In this document: in pieces, positions 8,930 to 17,995 of the stretch
How positions within the stretch are numbered: position 1 is the stretch's first letter
Layout: every line of letters starts with the position of its first letter
Origin: Fidelibacterota bacterium
GTDB taxonomy: Bacteria > Fidelibacterota > UBA8477 > JABMPR01
Assembly: GCA_016784025.1 (NCBI GenBank)
Contig: JADHVL010000002.1
Span: 1 to 52,489, forward strand
DNA: 52,489 bases
Direction: 5' to 3'
Notes under the pieces: model-generated
The model's input: only the letters and a program-made list of their open reading frames with translations
The model's database searches: none
Told to the model about the DNA's origin: nothing
Translations under genes and position numbers: made by a program

Positions 8930-11152
8930 ATGCGACTGATAATATCCACTTTGCTACTGGGAGTCATTTTAGGGTGCTCTGGTACCGACCAGACTCAGAA
9001 CCTTTCACCAAAAGAAGCCTTTATTGATTCTCTTATCAACGAGATGACATTACCAGAAAAAATCGGGCAAATGAGTCAGGCAACTGGTAGCTTCGAATTT
9101 ACAGGTCCCATTACATCTGACTCTAGCACACTGGAGTTGGTACGAACTGGACGCCTCGGTTCATTTCTAAATGTTGTTGGTGCCGAGAGAACCAGGGAAG
9201 CCCAGGAAATGGCAGTAAATGGCTCCCGTCTGGGCATTCCACTGATCTTTGGTTATGATATGATTCATGGATATGCCACTACGTTTCCCATTCCCATGGG
9301 AGAAGCAGCTTGTTGGGATCTTGATCTCATAAAAAGATCTGCCGAAATCACAGCCATAGAAGCTTCGGCCGCAGGTGTGCACTGGAATTTTGCTCCTATG
9401 GTAGATATCGCCAGAGATCCTCGCTGGGGACGTATCATGGAAGGTGCCGGTGAAGATCCCTGGTGGGGCTCAAAAGTAGCCGTTGCCCGAGTTGAGGGAT
9501 ATCAGGGAGATGATCTTTCAAGCACCACGACCATTGCCGCCACTGCGAAGCATTTTGCAGCATACGGTGCTGCTGAAGGTGGTCGCGACTATAATACCAC
9601 TGAAGTTTCCCAACGAACTCTCAGAGAAATATATTTACCTCCATTCATGGCAGCTTCTCAGGCCGGGGTTGCCTCTTTTATGAATGGCTTTAATGATCTA
9701 AATGGGATTCCAGCCTCAGCCAGTCACTTGTTGGTTCGTCAGATTCTGAAGAAGGAATGGGACTTCAAAGGTTTTGTGGTCTCAGATTGGGCGTCTGTCC
9801 AGGAAATGACAGATCACGGTTATGCTGCTTCTGACAAGGAAGCTGCGCGATTGTCTTTGGCTGCAGGTTGTGATATGGAAATGGTGTCCACAACCTATGA
9901 GACCTATGTAGAGGAATTGGTAGCCGAAGATGCATCCTATCTTGCCATGATAGATGACGCAGTACAACGAATTCTCGGAATCAAATATGACCTTGGACTA
10001 TTTGAAGACCCATATCGTTATAGTGACCCAGAGAGAGAAGCTAAATATGTTCTCCACAATGATCATTTCAAACATGCCAGAGAGGTTGCCAAAAAATCCA
10101 TCGTGTTGCTTGAAAATCGTGACAACACCCTTCCGCTTGATATGGATCTGGCAAAAATAGCTGTCATTGGTCCCCTGGCCAATGATCCTGTCACACCTCT
10201 GGGAACCTGGTCAGCTCAGGGGCAAAAGGAACATGTCACGACCCTGCTGGAGGGCGTAAAGCTGGCAGTAGGTGAACACACAAAGATTTTGAGCACAAAT
10301 GGCTGTGAAGTCAATTCTCCCGACAAGACCGGTTTTAAAAAAGCCCGCTCCATTGCCAAACAGGCTGATGTCATTATCGCCGTTGTGGGTGAAGAAGCCA
10401 TGATGAGTGGTGAAGCCCTAAGTCGCTCAGATATTGGTCTACCAGGTGTTCAGCTGGAACTGCTCCAAATGCTCAAAGCCACTGGAAAACCTGTTGTGGT
10501 CGTTCTCATGAATGGACGACCCATTGCTGAACCCTGGATGTACGAGAATTGTGATGCCGTTCTTGAAACATGGCATCTCGGGGTGCAATCAGGCCCAGCT
10601 ATTGCTGATGTTCTTTTTGGTGCATACAACCCATCAGGAAAACTCCCTGTGACCATCCCCCGTTCAGTGGGACAAATCCCCATTTACTACAATCACAAGC
10701 ATACTGGCAGGGCGTTTGACCCAGCTGATCGCTATACCACAAAATACATTGATGAGAACTATGGTCCCCAGTATCCCTTCGGATATGGCTTGAGCTATAC
10801 TGATTTTGAGTACAGCAATCTATTGCTGGATAAGGCCAGTTTTCAGGCTGAAGAGAGCATTTCTATTGAAGTGATGGTGACCAACACGGGTCCTGTTGCC
10901 GGTGAAGAAGTTGTCCTATTATTTGTTCGTGATATGATAGGTTCCGTGACTCGTCCTGTACTGGAACTTAAAGGATTTGAGAAAATAATGCTCGCCCCCA
11001 ATGAATCACAAACCCTCCGTTTCAGCTTGAGTGCTGAGGAGTTGCGCTTTTGGGATAAGGACATGCGATTCAACTGGGAACCTGGCGATTTTAAAATTTT
11101 TGTAGGCCCAAACTCAGAGGATTTACTGGAAGCGGATTTCAAACTACTATAG
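8930..11152 (+). CDS. Glycoside hydrolase family 3 beta-glucosidase lipoprotein (BglX-like)
   Basis: Predicted to remove terminal beta-linked glucose (or xylose) from oligosaccharides, in the periplasm or at the outer membrane. I prefer the ATG at 8930 over 8891 because it directly gives a lipoprotein signal (MRLIISTLLLGVILGC) and has an AGGATGGGG sequence just upstream. The frame opens at 8891. The GH3 N-terminal barrel carries the nucleophile motif KGFVVSDW with Asp286 (numbered from 8930). The C-terminal alpha/beta sandwich contains VVGEEAMMSGEALSRSDI, with the probable acid/base Glu in GEALSR. A fibronectin-III-like domain (FGYGLSYTDFEYSNL onward) ends the protein. About 740 residues is usual for BglX. 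No other glycosidase or sugar permease is adjacent. Confidence 0.93.
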   Translation: MRLIISTLLLGVILGCSGTDQTQNLSPKEAFIDSLINEMTLPEKIGQMSQATGSFEFTGPITSDSSTLELVRTGRLGSFLNVVGAERTREAQEMAVNGSRLGIPLIFGYDMIHGYATTFPIPMGEAACWDLDLIKRSAEITAIEASAAGVHWNFAPMVDIARDPRWGRIMEGAGEDPWWGSKVAVARVEGYQGDDLSSTTTIAATAKHFAAYGAAEGGRDYNTTEVSQRTLREIYLPPFMAASQAGVASFMNGFNDLNGIPASASHLLVRQILKKEWDFKGFVVSDWASVQEMTDHGYAASDKEAARLSLAAGCDMEMVSTTYETYVEELVAEDASYLAMIDDAVQRILGIKYDLGLFEDPYRYSDPEREAKYVLHNDHFKHAREVAKKSIVLLENRDNTLPLDMDLAKIAVIGPLANDPVTPLGTWSAQGQKEHVTTLLEGVKLAVGEHTKILSTNGCEVNSPDKTGFKKARSIAKQADVIIAVVGEEAMMSGEALSRSDIGLPGVQLELLQMLKATGKPVVVVLMNGRPIAEPWMYENCDAVLETWHLGVQSGPAIADVLFGAYNPSGKLPVTIPRSVGQIPIYYNHKHTGRAFDPADRYTTKYIDENYGPQYPFGYGLSYTDFEYSNLLLDKASFQAEESISIEVMVTNTGPVAGEEVVLLFVRDMIGSVTRPVLELKGFEKIMLAPNESQTLRFSLSAEELRFWDKDMRFNWEPGDFKIFVGPNSEDLLEADFKLL

Positions 11153-11190
11153 TTTGATTAACGATTAAACTTTATTCCCTGTTTTTGATT

Positions 11191-11215
11191 ATTTTCACCA
11201 CAATGTGGTGAAAAT
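11191..11215. promoter_or_regulatory. Perfect 25-bp inverted repeat, possible operator
   Basis: Two 12-base arms (ATTTTCACCACA and its exact complement) flank a single central base. No T-run follows on either strand, which argues against a plain terminator. The site lies 39 bases after the glucosidase stop and about 190 bases before the histidine kinase start, so it could be a dimeric regulator's binding site or a transcript-end hairpin. Confidence 0.4.
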
Positions 11216-11221
11216 TCTTGA

Positions 11222-11256
11222 CTTGCTGGTGTAGCAAGCATGGTTTATCTTTTTTC
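11222..11256 (+). terminator. Weak candidate terminator after the glucosidase
   Basis: The stem CTTGCT/AGCAAG (11222-11238, five-base loop) is followed within about 10 bases by a T-rich stretch. The stem is short and the T-run is displaced, so this is only a candidate. Confidence 0.3.
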
Positions 11257-11403
11257 CAATCGAGTGGGGAAAATGCGATTAACAGGTTGATGCTGAGTCA
11301 TCATGGGGGTTTACGCATCATTTCTCCCATCTGCAAAATCCTTCCTCAACTCAAATTTTTTCGCATTCAAGCGTTTGATAACTAGTGGCGGAGAGTCTGA
11401 GCT

Positions 11404-12918
11404 ATGCACAACTACATACGAGAAGAGCATCAATATTTTGATTTTCTACCTGGTGCTTTGATAGAGGTTGATCTCGCGAGTCGTAGTATAGTATACATGA
11501 ACCGCATCGCTTTTAGTCTTTTTGAGTTCACACAGGCTGATATCGATTCTGGTCTGCCCCTGAGAGACATCTTTCAAAATGACAATGAATATGCACGTTC
11601 CATCAAGATGGCTGAAAAATTTGGTCTGGAAAATTATCAGAACCGCACAGCCTATACCCGCTATGAGAAACAAGACCTCTATGACTTCATGATGAAGAAG
11701 AAAAATGGAGACGGCTTTCTTGGTGAATGCCAGGGTGCCTTTGTTTTGGATGAAGCGCAGGTTCCCGTCGGGGCTCGTATCTATGTCCGAGACCTATCAG
11801 AACAACGGGAGATGGAAGCTGCCCATATTGTGAATGAATCCAAGTACCGTACCCTGCTAGAAAACTCCTCTGATATCATTTTTCTCATTGATAGCGAGGG
11901 TGTGGTGCAATCTGTCAATCGTGCAGCAACAAAATATCTTGATATGGAGATTGAACAGATTGAAGGTAAAAATTTCTCTGAGTTGTTTCCACCACAGACG
12001 GTTGAAACCTTTAAGGGCTTTTTGAATAAGACCTTTATCAGCGGTGAAAGCGCTACCTATGAAACCCCAATGCCCACGACGAACAAAGCAATCTGGGTAA
12101 GTACCTCCATCAACCCTGTTCGGGATCGATCTGGGAATGTCACTGCCGTACTGGGAGTAAGTCGTGATGTCACAGCCTGGAAACGAGCTGAAGAGAGTCT
12201 GGAGCAAGCACTCATCGATGCCAGAAATGCCAACAAAGTGAAAGACCAGTTTATTGCCAATATCACCCACGAAATCCGCACCCCTCTCACTACAATTACT
12301 GGTTTTACTGGTCGACTCAAAGAGAGTCTTGGAGAAAATCTGAAGCCGGCTGATGAAGATTACTTTAAGTTTATTAACAATAGCAGCCAGCGCCTTCTTC
12401 GCACTCTGGATTCCATCATTAACATTTCGGAATTGGAAGCAGGGACACTTCAGCTGGATTCAAAATTGCACCGTTTGGGTCAACTCATTCAATTACTTTG
12501 CGAGAAATTAACTCCTGACGCCGAGGAGAAGGGTCTCACGCTAGGATGCCAGATTCTTACTGAAGATGATGAAATCCAGTTTGACCAATATTCCATATAT
12601 CATGCAATCCATAATATTCTTCAAAATGCGATTAAGTATACGGACAAAGGCAGCGTGACAGTTCTGCTTGACCGTGTGGATGGCAAGCTCCAACTAACAT
12701 TTACAGATACAGGGATTGGCATCTCAGACGAATATCGCGAGCGGATGTTCCAGGTCTTTTCACAAGAGAGTGAAGGACTGGCAAAAGACTACCAGGGTAT
12801 TGGTCTTGGACTGGCCCTGACCAAACGCTACCTCGATATGAATCATGTGAAAATTAAGGTAGATAGCGAAAAGGGTTTTGGATCAACCTTTACGCTTATT
12901 TTTTCTGATCCATCATAA
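11404..12918 (+). CDS. PAS-domain sensor histidine kinase, soluble
   Basis: Cytoplasmic two-component sensor. There are no membrane segments. Two PAS domains (about 10-140 and 145-265; the second with a PAC-like SINPVRDRSGNVTAVLGVSRDV) lead into a short helix and the HisKA domain. The phospho-acceptor is His289 in ITHEIRTPL. The ATPase domain has the N box (HNILQNAIKYT), the G1 box DTGIGI and the G2 box GIGLGLALT. No response regulator gene is adjacent, so it is an orphan kinase whose partner lies elsewhere. A GGAGAG sequence about 9 nt before the ATG supports the start. The signal sensed cannot be told: I see no haem- or flavin-binding signature. Confidence 0.93.
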   Translation: MHNYIREEHQYFDFLPGALIEVDLASRSIVYMNRIAFSLFEFTQADIDSGLPLRDIFQNDNEYARSIKMAEKFGLENYQNRTAYTRYEKQDLYDFMMKKKNGDGFLGECQGAFVLDEAQVPVGARIYVRDLSEQREMEAAHIVNESKYRTLLENSSDIIFLIDSEGVVQSVNRAATKYLDMEIEQIEGKNFSELFPPQTVETFKGFLNKTFISGESATYETPMPTTNKAIWVSTSINPVRDRSGNVTAVLGVSRDVTAWKRAEESLEQALIDARNANKVKDQFIANITHEIRTPLTTITGFTGRLKESLGENLKPADEDYFKFINNSSQRLLRTLDSIINISELEAGTLQLDSKLHRLGQLIQLLCEKLTPDAEEKGLTLGCQILTEDDEIQFDQYSIYHAIHNILQNAIKYTDKGSVTVLLDRVDGKLQLTFTDTGIGISDEYRERMFQVFSQESEGLAKDYQGIGLGLALTKRYLDMNHVKIKVDSEKGFGSTFTLIFSDPS

Positions 12919-12925
12919 AATAAGC

Positions 12926-12944
12926 ACTAGATCAATATTCTAGT
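12926..12944. terminator. Small hairpin between convergent genes
   Basis: ACTAGA and TCTAGT arms around a seven-base loop lie in the 56-base gap between the convergent kinase and propeller genes. There is no clear T-run, so a terminator role rests mainly on position. Confidence 0.3.
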
Positions 12945-12974
12945 AACAATACCAATTATGTTGATTGGCCAGCC

Positions 12975-14189
12975 TTAATCCTCTTCAGTAACTTCAAGAA
13001 TTTTCAAACCACCAAGCCCACCAGCTATAAACAAATAGTCATCATCAACTTTTACAGCATTGACTGATTCTAAATCATCTAAACGAAACTGACCTATCAA
13101 CTGTAGATCATCAACATCACAATCTCTTGAATTAAATTTATCTCTGGTATAGGCAACATACACGCCAGCTTCACCATTAGACATGTACAAGGTCTTGCTG
13201 TCAGTTGAGGCGGCATTGGTCACTGTTACAGAGGGGTCTAGATCATCAACAACTGGGGGAGCAATCTGTTCGACAACCGAACCATCTTCCAGGCAAATAA
13301 TTTGCGTACCACCATCTCCCAGGGCTAAAACAGCCTTTTTGCGATGAATTTCAATGGTTGATTTTGAAAAATCAATTGATGCACCTTCCAGCTCATAGTC
13401 ATTAAGCAGTTCGCCTGAATCATAGTCGAAGGTAACCATCCGGGCAGGTGTACCGGCAACAACAGCGACATCATCTCCGTCGGTAGCAACACCACGAGCA
13501 TCTTCAACGGGATAGGAAAAGACAACTTCATCGTTGTTAAGTCTTATGACAGTCACATGACCACTATCAGCTCCTGAGGTGACAAAAAGGTGGTTGCCGG
13601 TCACTTCAACATCTGTGGCTGCCCAACTGGGGACGTCAAAAGTTTCTGTTTCATCCGTCAGCGCATCGTTTCTAACACGGACTTTTTCTACAACAGCAGG
13701 AGAGTCAAATTCATCGCGATTGGTAGCCATGGCCAAATACAAATAATTGTCTTTAAATGTTAAGCCATTGATGTCTGAATCGGTGAAAAGCATGGATGAT
13801 TCGAGCTCAGGGTCCTCTTCATCTTTAATATCAAATATATCGACTGCCCCGAGATAAGGCTCACCAATCATATTATAGGAAACATAGGCTTTATTTTTTT
13901 TGATATAAATATCGGTGGCTTGCAAGACTTGCCCATCAATGGTAGGTGGGTCAACCTCTGCAATTAAAACCAGACTAACTGGATCAACAGCAGGTTTTGC
14001 CAAACCTCCCGTTTGTAGCGTTGTATCAATTTCAATGGCTTGATTGACGTAAGTAACCCTATTTGAGAGTGTTGATAAATTATTTTCCAGGATAATTCGG
14101 CCATCCTCTGGAGGCTCAGTGCAAGTATTAAGAATTCCCGTCATGAGAAATGGGATGGCGAGTGATATTATTCGTGTGTGTCTTTTCAT
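12975..14189 (-). CDS. LVIVD/YVTN-type beta-propeller lipoprotein
   Basis: A 404-residue exported protein. A signal peptide ends in a weak lipobox (ILNTC, Cys23). The rest shows repeated beta-propeller blades, for example VDIFDIKDEEDPEL, GLTFKDNYLYLAMA, DVEVTGNHLFVTSGA and AVKVDDDYLFIAGGLGGLKIL, which match the LVIVD repeat style. This family is usually a surface or periplasmic protein of unknown function, with propeller blades for protein or ligand binding. No catalytic residues are visible. The next minus-strand gene upstream (YaiO-like barrel) is 145 bases away, so co-transcription is possible but unproven. Confidence 0.75.
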   Translation of the reverse strand: MKRHTRIISLAIPFLMTGILNTCTEPPEDGRIILENNLSTLSNRVTYVNQAIEIDTTLQTGGLAKPAVDPVSLVLIAEVDPPTIDGQVLQATDIYIKKNKAYVSYNMIGEPYLGAVDIFDIKDEEDPELESSMLFTDSDINGLTFKDNYLYLAMATNRDEFDSPAVVEKVRVRNDALTDETETFDVPSWAATDVEVTGNHLFVTSGADSGHVTVIRLNNDEVVFSYPVEDARGVATDGDDVAVVAGTPARMVTFDYDSGELLNDYELEGASIDFSKSTIEIHRKKAVLALGDGGTQIICLEDGSVVEQIAPPVVDDLDPSVTVTNAASTDSKTLYMSNGEAGVYVAYTRDKFNSRDCDVDDLQLIGQFRLDDLESVNAVKVDDDYLFIAGGLGGLKILEVTEED

Positions 14190-14334
14190 TTTTAGCCCCT
14201 GTTTATTTCTTTCATCCGTTCAAGATGACTTGAAACAGCTCAAAACCCAATCAAGATATTTTTAAGCATATCTCAATGTAATATATGTCACTTACGTGAG
14301 CCCGATTCCATCTACCACAGCTCCATTGTTTCTG

Positions 14335-15621
14335 CTAATAGTGTTTCGTAAATGATAACTGCAATCCAGTATCACCGCGAAAAGCATCAGCTCTGGTTTC
14401 GAGATTGGAAAAATGAAGGCCAAGATTCACATCATATTGGGGTTTAATCTCAAGTTTATAGCTAATACCAAAGCTACGACTACTCAAAAAGTCTATCTCT
14501 TCGCCACCTAGTTTAGTGTCCGGTGAGACACCTGAACCTGCATATACTTCGAAATAGTCGGTAGGAGTAGAAAGGTATTTACGAACTCCGAATATCCATG
14601 ATTTTGAGAGACTTGAATTTGAAGGAGACACATATGCTTTCAGGCTGATCCAGTAGGATTGCCAATATTTACCCAGTGAGCCCACATAAATGGGGATCTG
14701 CTTATTGGGGACTTCCAGATATCTAAAACCAAGCGAGGCCTCAAATTCATTGGCCAGTGCCTGGAATACCTCAAGTCCCATTCGAAAAGATGGGAATAAA
14801 TCTGATTTTGACAGACCGATACCCGTATAGAGATAAGTACCTTTTCTAAGAGTTGGGTATGATTCAACTTCGATCTGGGTAGCCGTTTTTTGGAATCGAT
14901 TGGCATAATTCAGCTTGATGATAATAGGTCCAAATGAAAATGATTCTTTATGTTCAAGAGATAGCAAATGCCAGGGGTCAAGACTGGGTTCAACCACAAT
15001 AAATTGCCATTCTGTGTTGGTTTCAGCTAAACGATTGTAGGCGTAGTTCAGAGTGGTAGAGCGTGTAATCTCAGATACAGTAACGCGGTTTTTAAAGTCG
15101 AGGGCTGCTTTATTGTTTGGATCAATTTCTATAATTGCATGAGCAATTGATGTGGCTTCAGGGATTTTTTCCTGCTTTTCAAGAATCTGAAGCTGTTTGA
15201 TTCTATAGCCTACATCTTTGGGATACATCTGGACAGTGGTTTCTAATAACGCCAGAGCCTTCTCATCTTGCTTTGACCAGATATAGACATCTAATAAGGC
15301 ATTGCGAGCGTCCTGATAGCTCTCAACTGCTTCCACAACCACAATAAGTTCCGCTTCAGCTTGAGTGTAATTTCCATCCCAGCTGTAACAGCGCCCAAGC
15401 AGGATTCTAAAGTCATGGTAATTAGGGTTCACATCAAGGGCATGTTGACACATTTCAATGGCCAGCTGTCTATCACCCACTTCTGTGGCAGCGTGACGCG
15501 CTTCAGTAAAAAGAGAATCCAGATTTTCCGCGGCAAGAGTTGATGGAACTGCAAACAGAACAATAGTAAGAAGGACATGGTGAATTAGGTGATCTTGGAG
15601 GATCGAAGTACGATTTTTCAT
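14335..15621 (-). CDS. TPR protein with YaiO-type outer-membrane beta-barrel
   Basis: A signal peptide of about 30 residues ends near STLAAE. Tetratricopeptide repeats follow (about 35-190; for example NPNYHDFRILLGRCYSWDGNY and DPNNKAALDFKNRV), then a C-terminal barrel domain (about 205-428) of the YaiO family, recognised from LGFRYLEVPNKQIPIYVGSLGKYW-type strands and the family-typical SPD. It probably sits in the outer membrane with the TPR part in the periplasm. YaiO-like proteins often accompany envelope polysaccharide genes, but none is adjacent here. Substrate and partners are unknown. Confidence 0.8.
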   Translation of the reverse strand: MKNRTSILQDHLIHHVLLTIVLFAVPSTLAAENLDSLFTEARHAATEVGDRQLAIEMCQHALDVNPNYHDFRILLGRCYSWDGNYTQAEAELIVVVEAVESYQDARNALLDVYIWSKQDEKALALLETTVQMYPKDVGYRIKQLQILEKQEKIPEATSIAHAIIEIDPNNKAALDFKNRVTVSEITRSTTLNYAYNRLAETNTEWQFIVVEPSLDPWHLLSLEHKESFSFGPIIIKLNYANRFQKTATQIEVESYPTLRKGTYLYTGIGLSKSDLFPSFRMGLEVFQALANEFEASLGFRYLEVPNKQIPIYVGSLGKYWQSYWISLKAYVSPSNSSLSKSWIFGVRKYLSTPTDYFEVYAGSGVSPDTKLGGEEIDFLSSRSFGISYKLEIKPQYDVNLGLHFSNLETRADAFRGDTGLQLSFTKHY

Positions 15622-15756
15622 AGGGTACCCAATGGAATTTTCCCTATTCAGGGGTTATCAGTAATAATCTCTATTTATATAAGCCAATTATTCAAGAAAT
15701 ACAATGAATGCGCGCTGCTCTTTCAAGCTCCATCTAGTGTGCTCAACCGCTAAACT

Positions 15757-16404
15757 CTATTGGTTTTCTCCACGAGACAAACCCCAGTAATACAACACAC
15801 CAGTGGAAAATAATAGTGGGGCTAGAATCATCAGGACGAATCCCTGGGAAAAAAACAGCAACTGCTTACCTGCGGATAAGAAGGCCATGGAAATACCCCC
15901 AGCACTTATCAATGCACCTCCAACAGAAACCGAGAGAAAATGAAAATTCATTAGTCCCTTTTTAACTGCGATGATCGGGGTGGCAATAACGACGATTGCT
16001 GCTGTACTATGAAACACGGGATAAACAATTCTCGCCATTAACGGTGCATCCATAAATCGACTCGCAGTAATCAGAATCAAACCGAGAATCATAATACCGA
16101 GAAATACCTTTTCATGTTTTGGATAAAATTTTGAGATGAATGCAGTAGCCCAGGAGAATGGAATTAAGGAAGACACGATAGCTACCAGTTTGTTGCTTGT
16201 CCCCTCGCCCATAATTCCCAGAATACCCCATCCCCAAAAGGTCAATAACAGAGCTGCAATACCCAGAACTGCCAGGGCGACGCCATGATAATATTCTGAG
16301 GGAGGTCGCTGGATCAAACTGTGATTACGATTCGCTAGATGCCATAAGGCTATTGCTGAGACAATTGAGGTGCTCACTAAAAACATCTGGTCAAATATTA
16401 ACAT
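15757..16404 (-). CDS. Integral membrane protein, about seven helices, unknown function
   Basis: The open frame extends to 16512, but the ATG at 16404 (MLIFDQMFLVS) has an AAGGA ribosome binding site with normal spacing and starts directly in a membrane helix, so I place the start there (215 residues). Hydrophobic segments alternate with short charged loops (HLANRNHSLIQRPPSEYYHG, KFYPKHEKVF, AVKKGL), giving roughly seven transmembrane helices. I do not recognise the family. The loops contain several His residues, but there is no conserved haem or metal motif I can name. It lies divergent from ssb, sharing about 220 bases of upstream region. Confidence 0.65.
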   Translation of the reverse strand: MLIFDQMFLVSTSIVSAIALWHLANRNHSLIQRPPSEYYHGVALAVLGIAALLLTFWGWGILGIMGEGTSNKLVAIVSSLIPFSWATAFISKFYPKHEKVFLGIMILGLILITASRFMDAPLMARIVYPVFHSTAAIVVIATPIIAVKKGLMNFHFLSVSVGGALISAGGISMAFLSAGKQLLFFSQGFVLMILAPLLFSTGVLYYWGLSRGENQ

Positions 16405-16565
16405 TACAATCCTTTTCTGTACTCGGGTAATTGTACAAATACGTTCTAATCTAACTGCTTTACTGTAGGGGAAAACTTGTTGTTTATATGAAATGATACA
16501 CGTCAATGGCATTACGGTGTTTTATATATATTATTAAATTATTAACAACTTTGATTGAGTTTTTC

Positions 16566-16595
16566 CTTGTTTCTGGCTCCTTCTGACTATAAAAT
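16566..16595 (+). promoter_or_regulatory. Candidate ssb promoter
   Basis: A TATAAAAT box (16588-16595) lies 32 bases before the ssb start, with a CTTGTT sequence 16 bases upstream as a possible -35 element. This is based on resemblance to sigma-70-type boxes only. Confidence 0.35.
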
Positions 16596-16627
16596 ACCAT
16601 CAATCAAACCAACAAAAGGAGGGTATT

Positions 16628-17029
16628 ATGCAGCGCAATAGCGTGAACAAAGTGCTATTGGTTGGACGTACAGGCAGCGATGCTGATGTACGCTACACAA
16701 CAAAGGGAATGGCCATCGCCACCATCAGTATGGCCACTACAGAAACCAAAAAAGATGAGAAAGGAGATTTTCAGGATAGTGCAGAATGGCACCGAGTTGT
16801 GGTTTTCGGAAAGACCGCTGAGTTCACAGAAAACTACGTCAAAAAAGGTGCCTTGATCTATGTGGAAGGAAGGCTTCAGACGCGCTCATGGGATGACAAA
16901 GAAGAGAAGCGTCATTACATGACAGAGGTTGTTGGGGAAAAACTCACCATGCTTGGTGGCTGGAAAAAGGGTGCTGAAGAAGATGCAACCGCTGCAGTCG
17001 CAGAAGCAGAGGAGGAAGTTCCCTTCTAG
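16628..17029 (+). CDS. ssb: Single-stranded DNA-binding protein
   Basis: Binds and protects single-stranded DNA during replication, repair and recombination. The OB fold covers about residues 4-108, with the typical opening NKVLLVGRTGSDADVRYTTKG, the core EWHRVVVFGKTAEF and the GALIYVEGRLQTRSW strand. The C-terminus is acidic and ends in EEEVPF, the tip that docks partner proteins (normally DDDIPF). At 133 residues the flexible linker is short. A strong AGGAGGG ribosome binding site lies four bases before the ATG, which fits high expression. It stands alone, not in the usual rpsF-ssb-rpsR operon. Confidence 0.97.
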   Translation: MQRNSVNKVLLVGRTGSDADVRYTTKGMAIATISMATTETKKDEKGDFQDSAEWHRVVVFGKTAEFTENYVKKGALIYVEGRLQTRSWDDKEEKRHYMTEVVGEKLTMLGGWKKGAEEDATAAVAEAEEEVPF

Positions 17030-17043
17030 CTGAGAATAATCTC

Positions 17044-17088
17044 TGGAAGCCATGCCGGCCGGCACCTCTCCAGGAAGAACCGCTTCCA
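17044..17088. other. Nested inverted repeats downstream of ssb
   Basis: TGGAAGC (17044-17050) pairs with GCTTCCA (17082-17088), enclosing a perfect 12-base palindrome TGCCGGCCGGCA (17053-17064). It lies 14 bases after the ssb stop. There is no T-run, so it may be an mRNA-end structure or a protein-binding site. Confidence 0.35.
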
Positions 17089-17219
17089 CATCATGGTCGT
17101 TATCGCCCAAAGGATAACACACAAAAGCAAATCAACCGAAGCTTACATTTAATAATAAAAATCTTTTCCGGTGGCTCTGCACCCAGACACTCTAGTGGAG
17201 TTTTCCTTAATGGATAGGA

Positions 17220-17981
17220 CTACTCATACAGGTCATTGAGATCTGCATTGGCGATTTCAACAAACAGATCAGCCATCCTGCGAGTGACATCCTTAAAATA
17301 GACCGCACCTTTTTCAACTGTAGCCTGTCTGGGATCGCCTATGCCCGTATCGTCAGTAACTTCTGCCCATTTCCGCTCAGTCCAGGCCCAGCCCTGCTTG
17401 ATGCTGTTAATTTTTATTTTGTGCTCTGTTCCCGGACCTGCATCAGAGAGTGGGCGCACCAAATCTGGTCTGATATGCAGCATGAGTGATGTCTCCATTT
17501 CATCTGCATGATCACCCCCATTGGTAAAATATTTCGATTTATCAAGGGTCGAATACCAATTGGTAAAAGCCAGAAACATATCTGGATACTGTAAGCCTAG
17601 TTCCCTTAAGATGGGTTTAAAATCATTGCCTCCATGAGAATTGAAGACCAGAAATTTGCGAATACCCTGTCTATCAAGGGTCTCTAAAACATCCCCGACA
17701 ATAGCCGTCATGGTGCTGGGATTCAGATTAATATCCAGATAAATATCCGTCTGTCCCGTATTCACCCCGAAAGGAATAGTGGGTAACACCATCACCCGCG
17801 CACCCTGTTCATATGCCAGACGAGCGGCTTCAGCTGCGAGATGATCCGACTGTAGGACATCGGTAGCATATGGGAGATGAAGATTATGTGCCTCAGTGGC
17901 ACCCCAGGGTAAGACCACCAGTTCTACTTCTTGTTCTCTGACCTGCTTCCAGGTGCTTTCACCTAATAAATAGGGTCGCAT
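17220..17981 (-). CDS. Creatininase-family amidohydrolase
   Basis: Cytosolic metal-dependent amidase of the creatininase/MftE/ArfB family, which open cyclic amides or cleave formamides and peptides. Metal-ligand motifs appear in order: WGATEAHNLHLPYATD (Glu, His and Asp ligands), VFNSHGGN and HADEMETS. The length of 253 residues is typical. The ATG at 17981 has a GAGGTG ribosome binding site. The gene begins 14 bases after the end of a small membrane-protein gene, which itself overlaps an Ntn-type amide hydrolase gene, so the three form a likely operon of amide-bond enzymes. The substrate is unknown. It is probably not creatinine, since no sarcosine pathway gene is present. Confidence 0.88.
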   Translation of the reverse strand: MRPYLLGESTWKQVREQEVELVVLPWGATEAHNLHLPYATDVLQSDHLAAEAARLAYEQGARVMVLPTIPFGVNTGQTDIYLDINLNPSTMTAIVGDVLETLDRQGIRKFLVFNSHGGNDFKPILRELGLQYPDMFLAFTNWYSTLDKSKYFTNGGDHADEMETSLMLHIRPDLVRPLSDAGPGTEHKIKINSIKQGWAWTERKWAEVTDDTGIGDPRQATVEKGAVYFKDVTRRMADLFVEIANADLNDLYE

Positions 17982-17995
17982 GCATCACCTCATAA

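Noticed and set aside
17053..17064. GC-rich palindrome as the ssb terminator
   Set aside because: No T-run follows and the palindrome has no loop, so I list it only as a structure.
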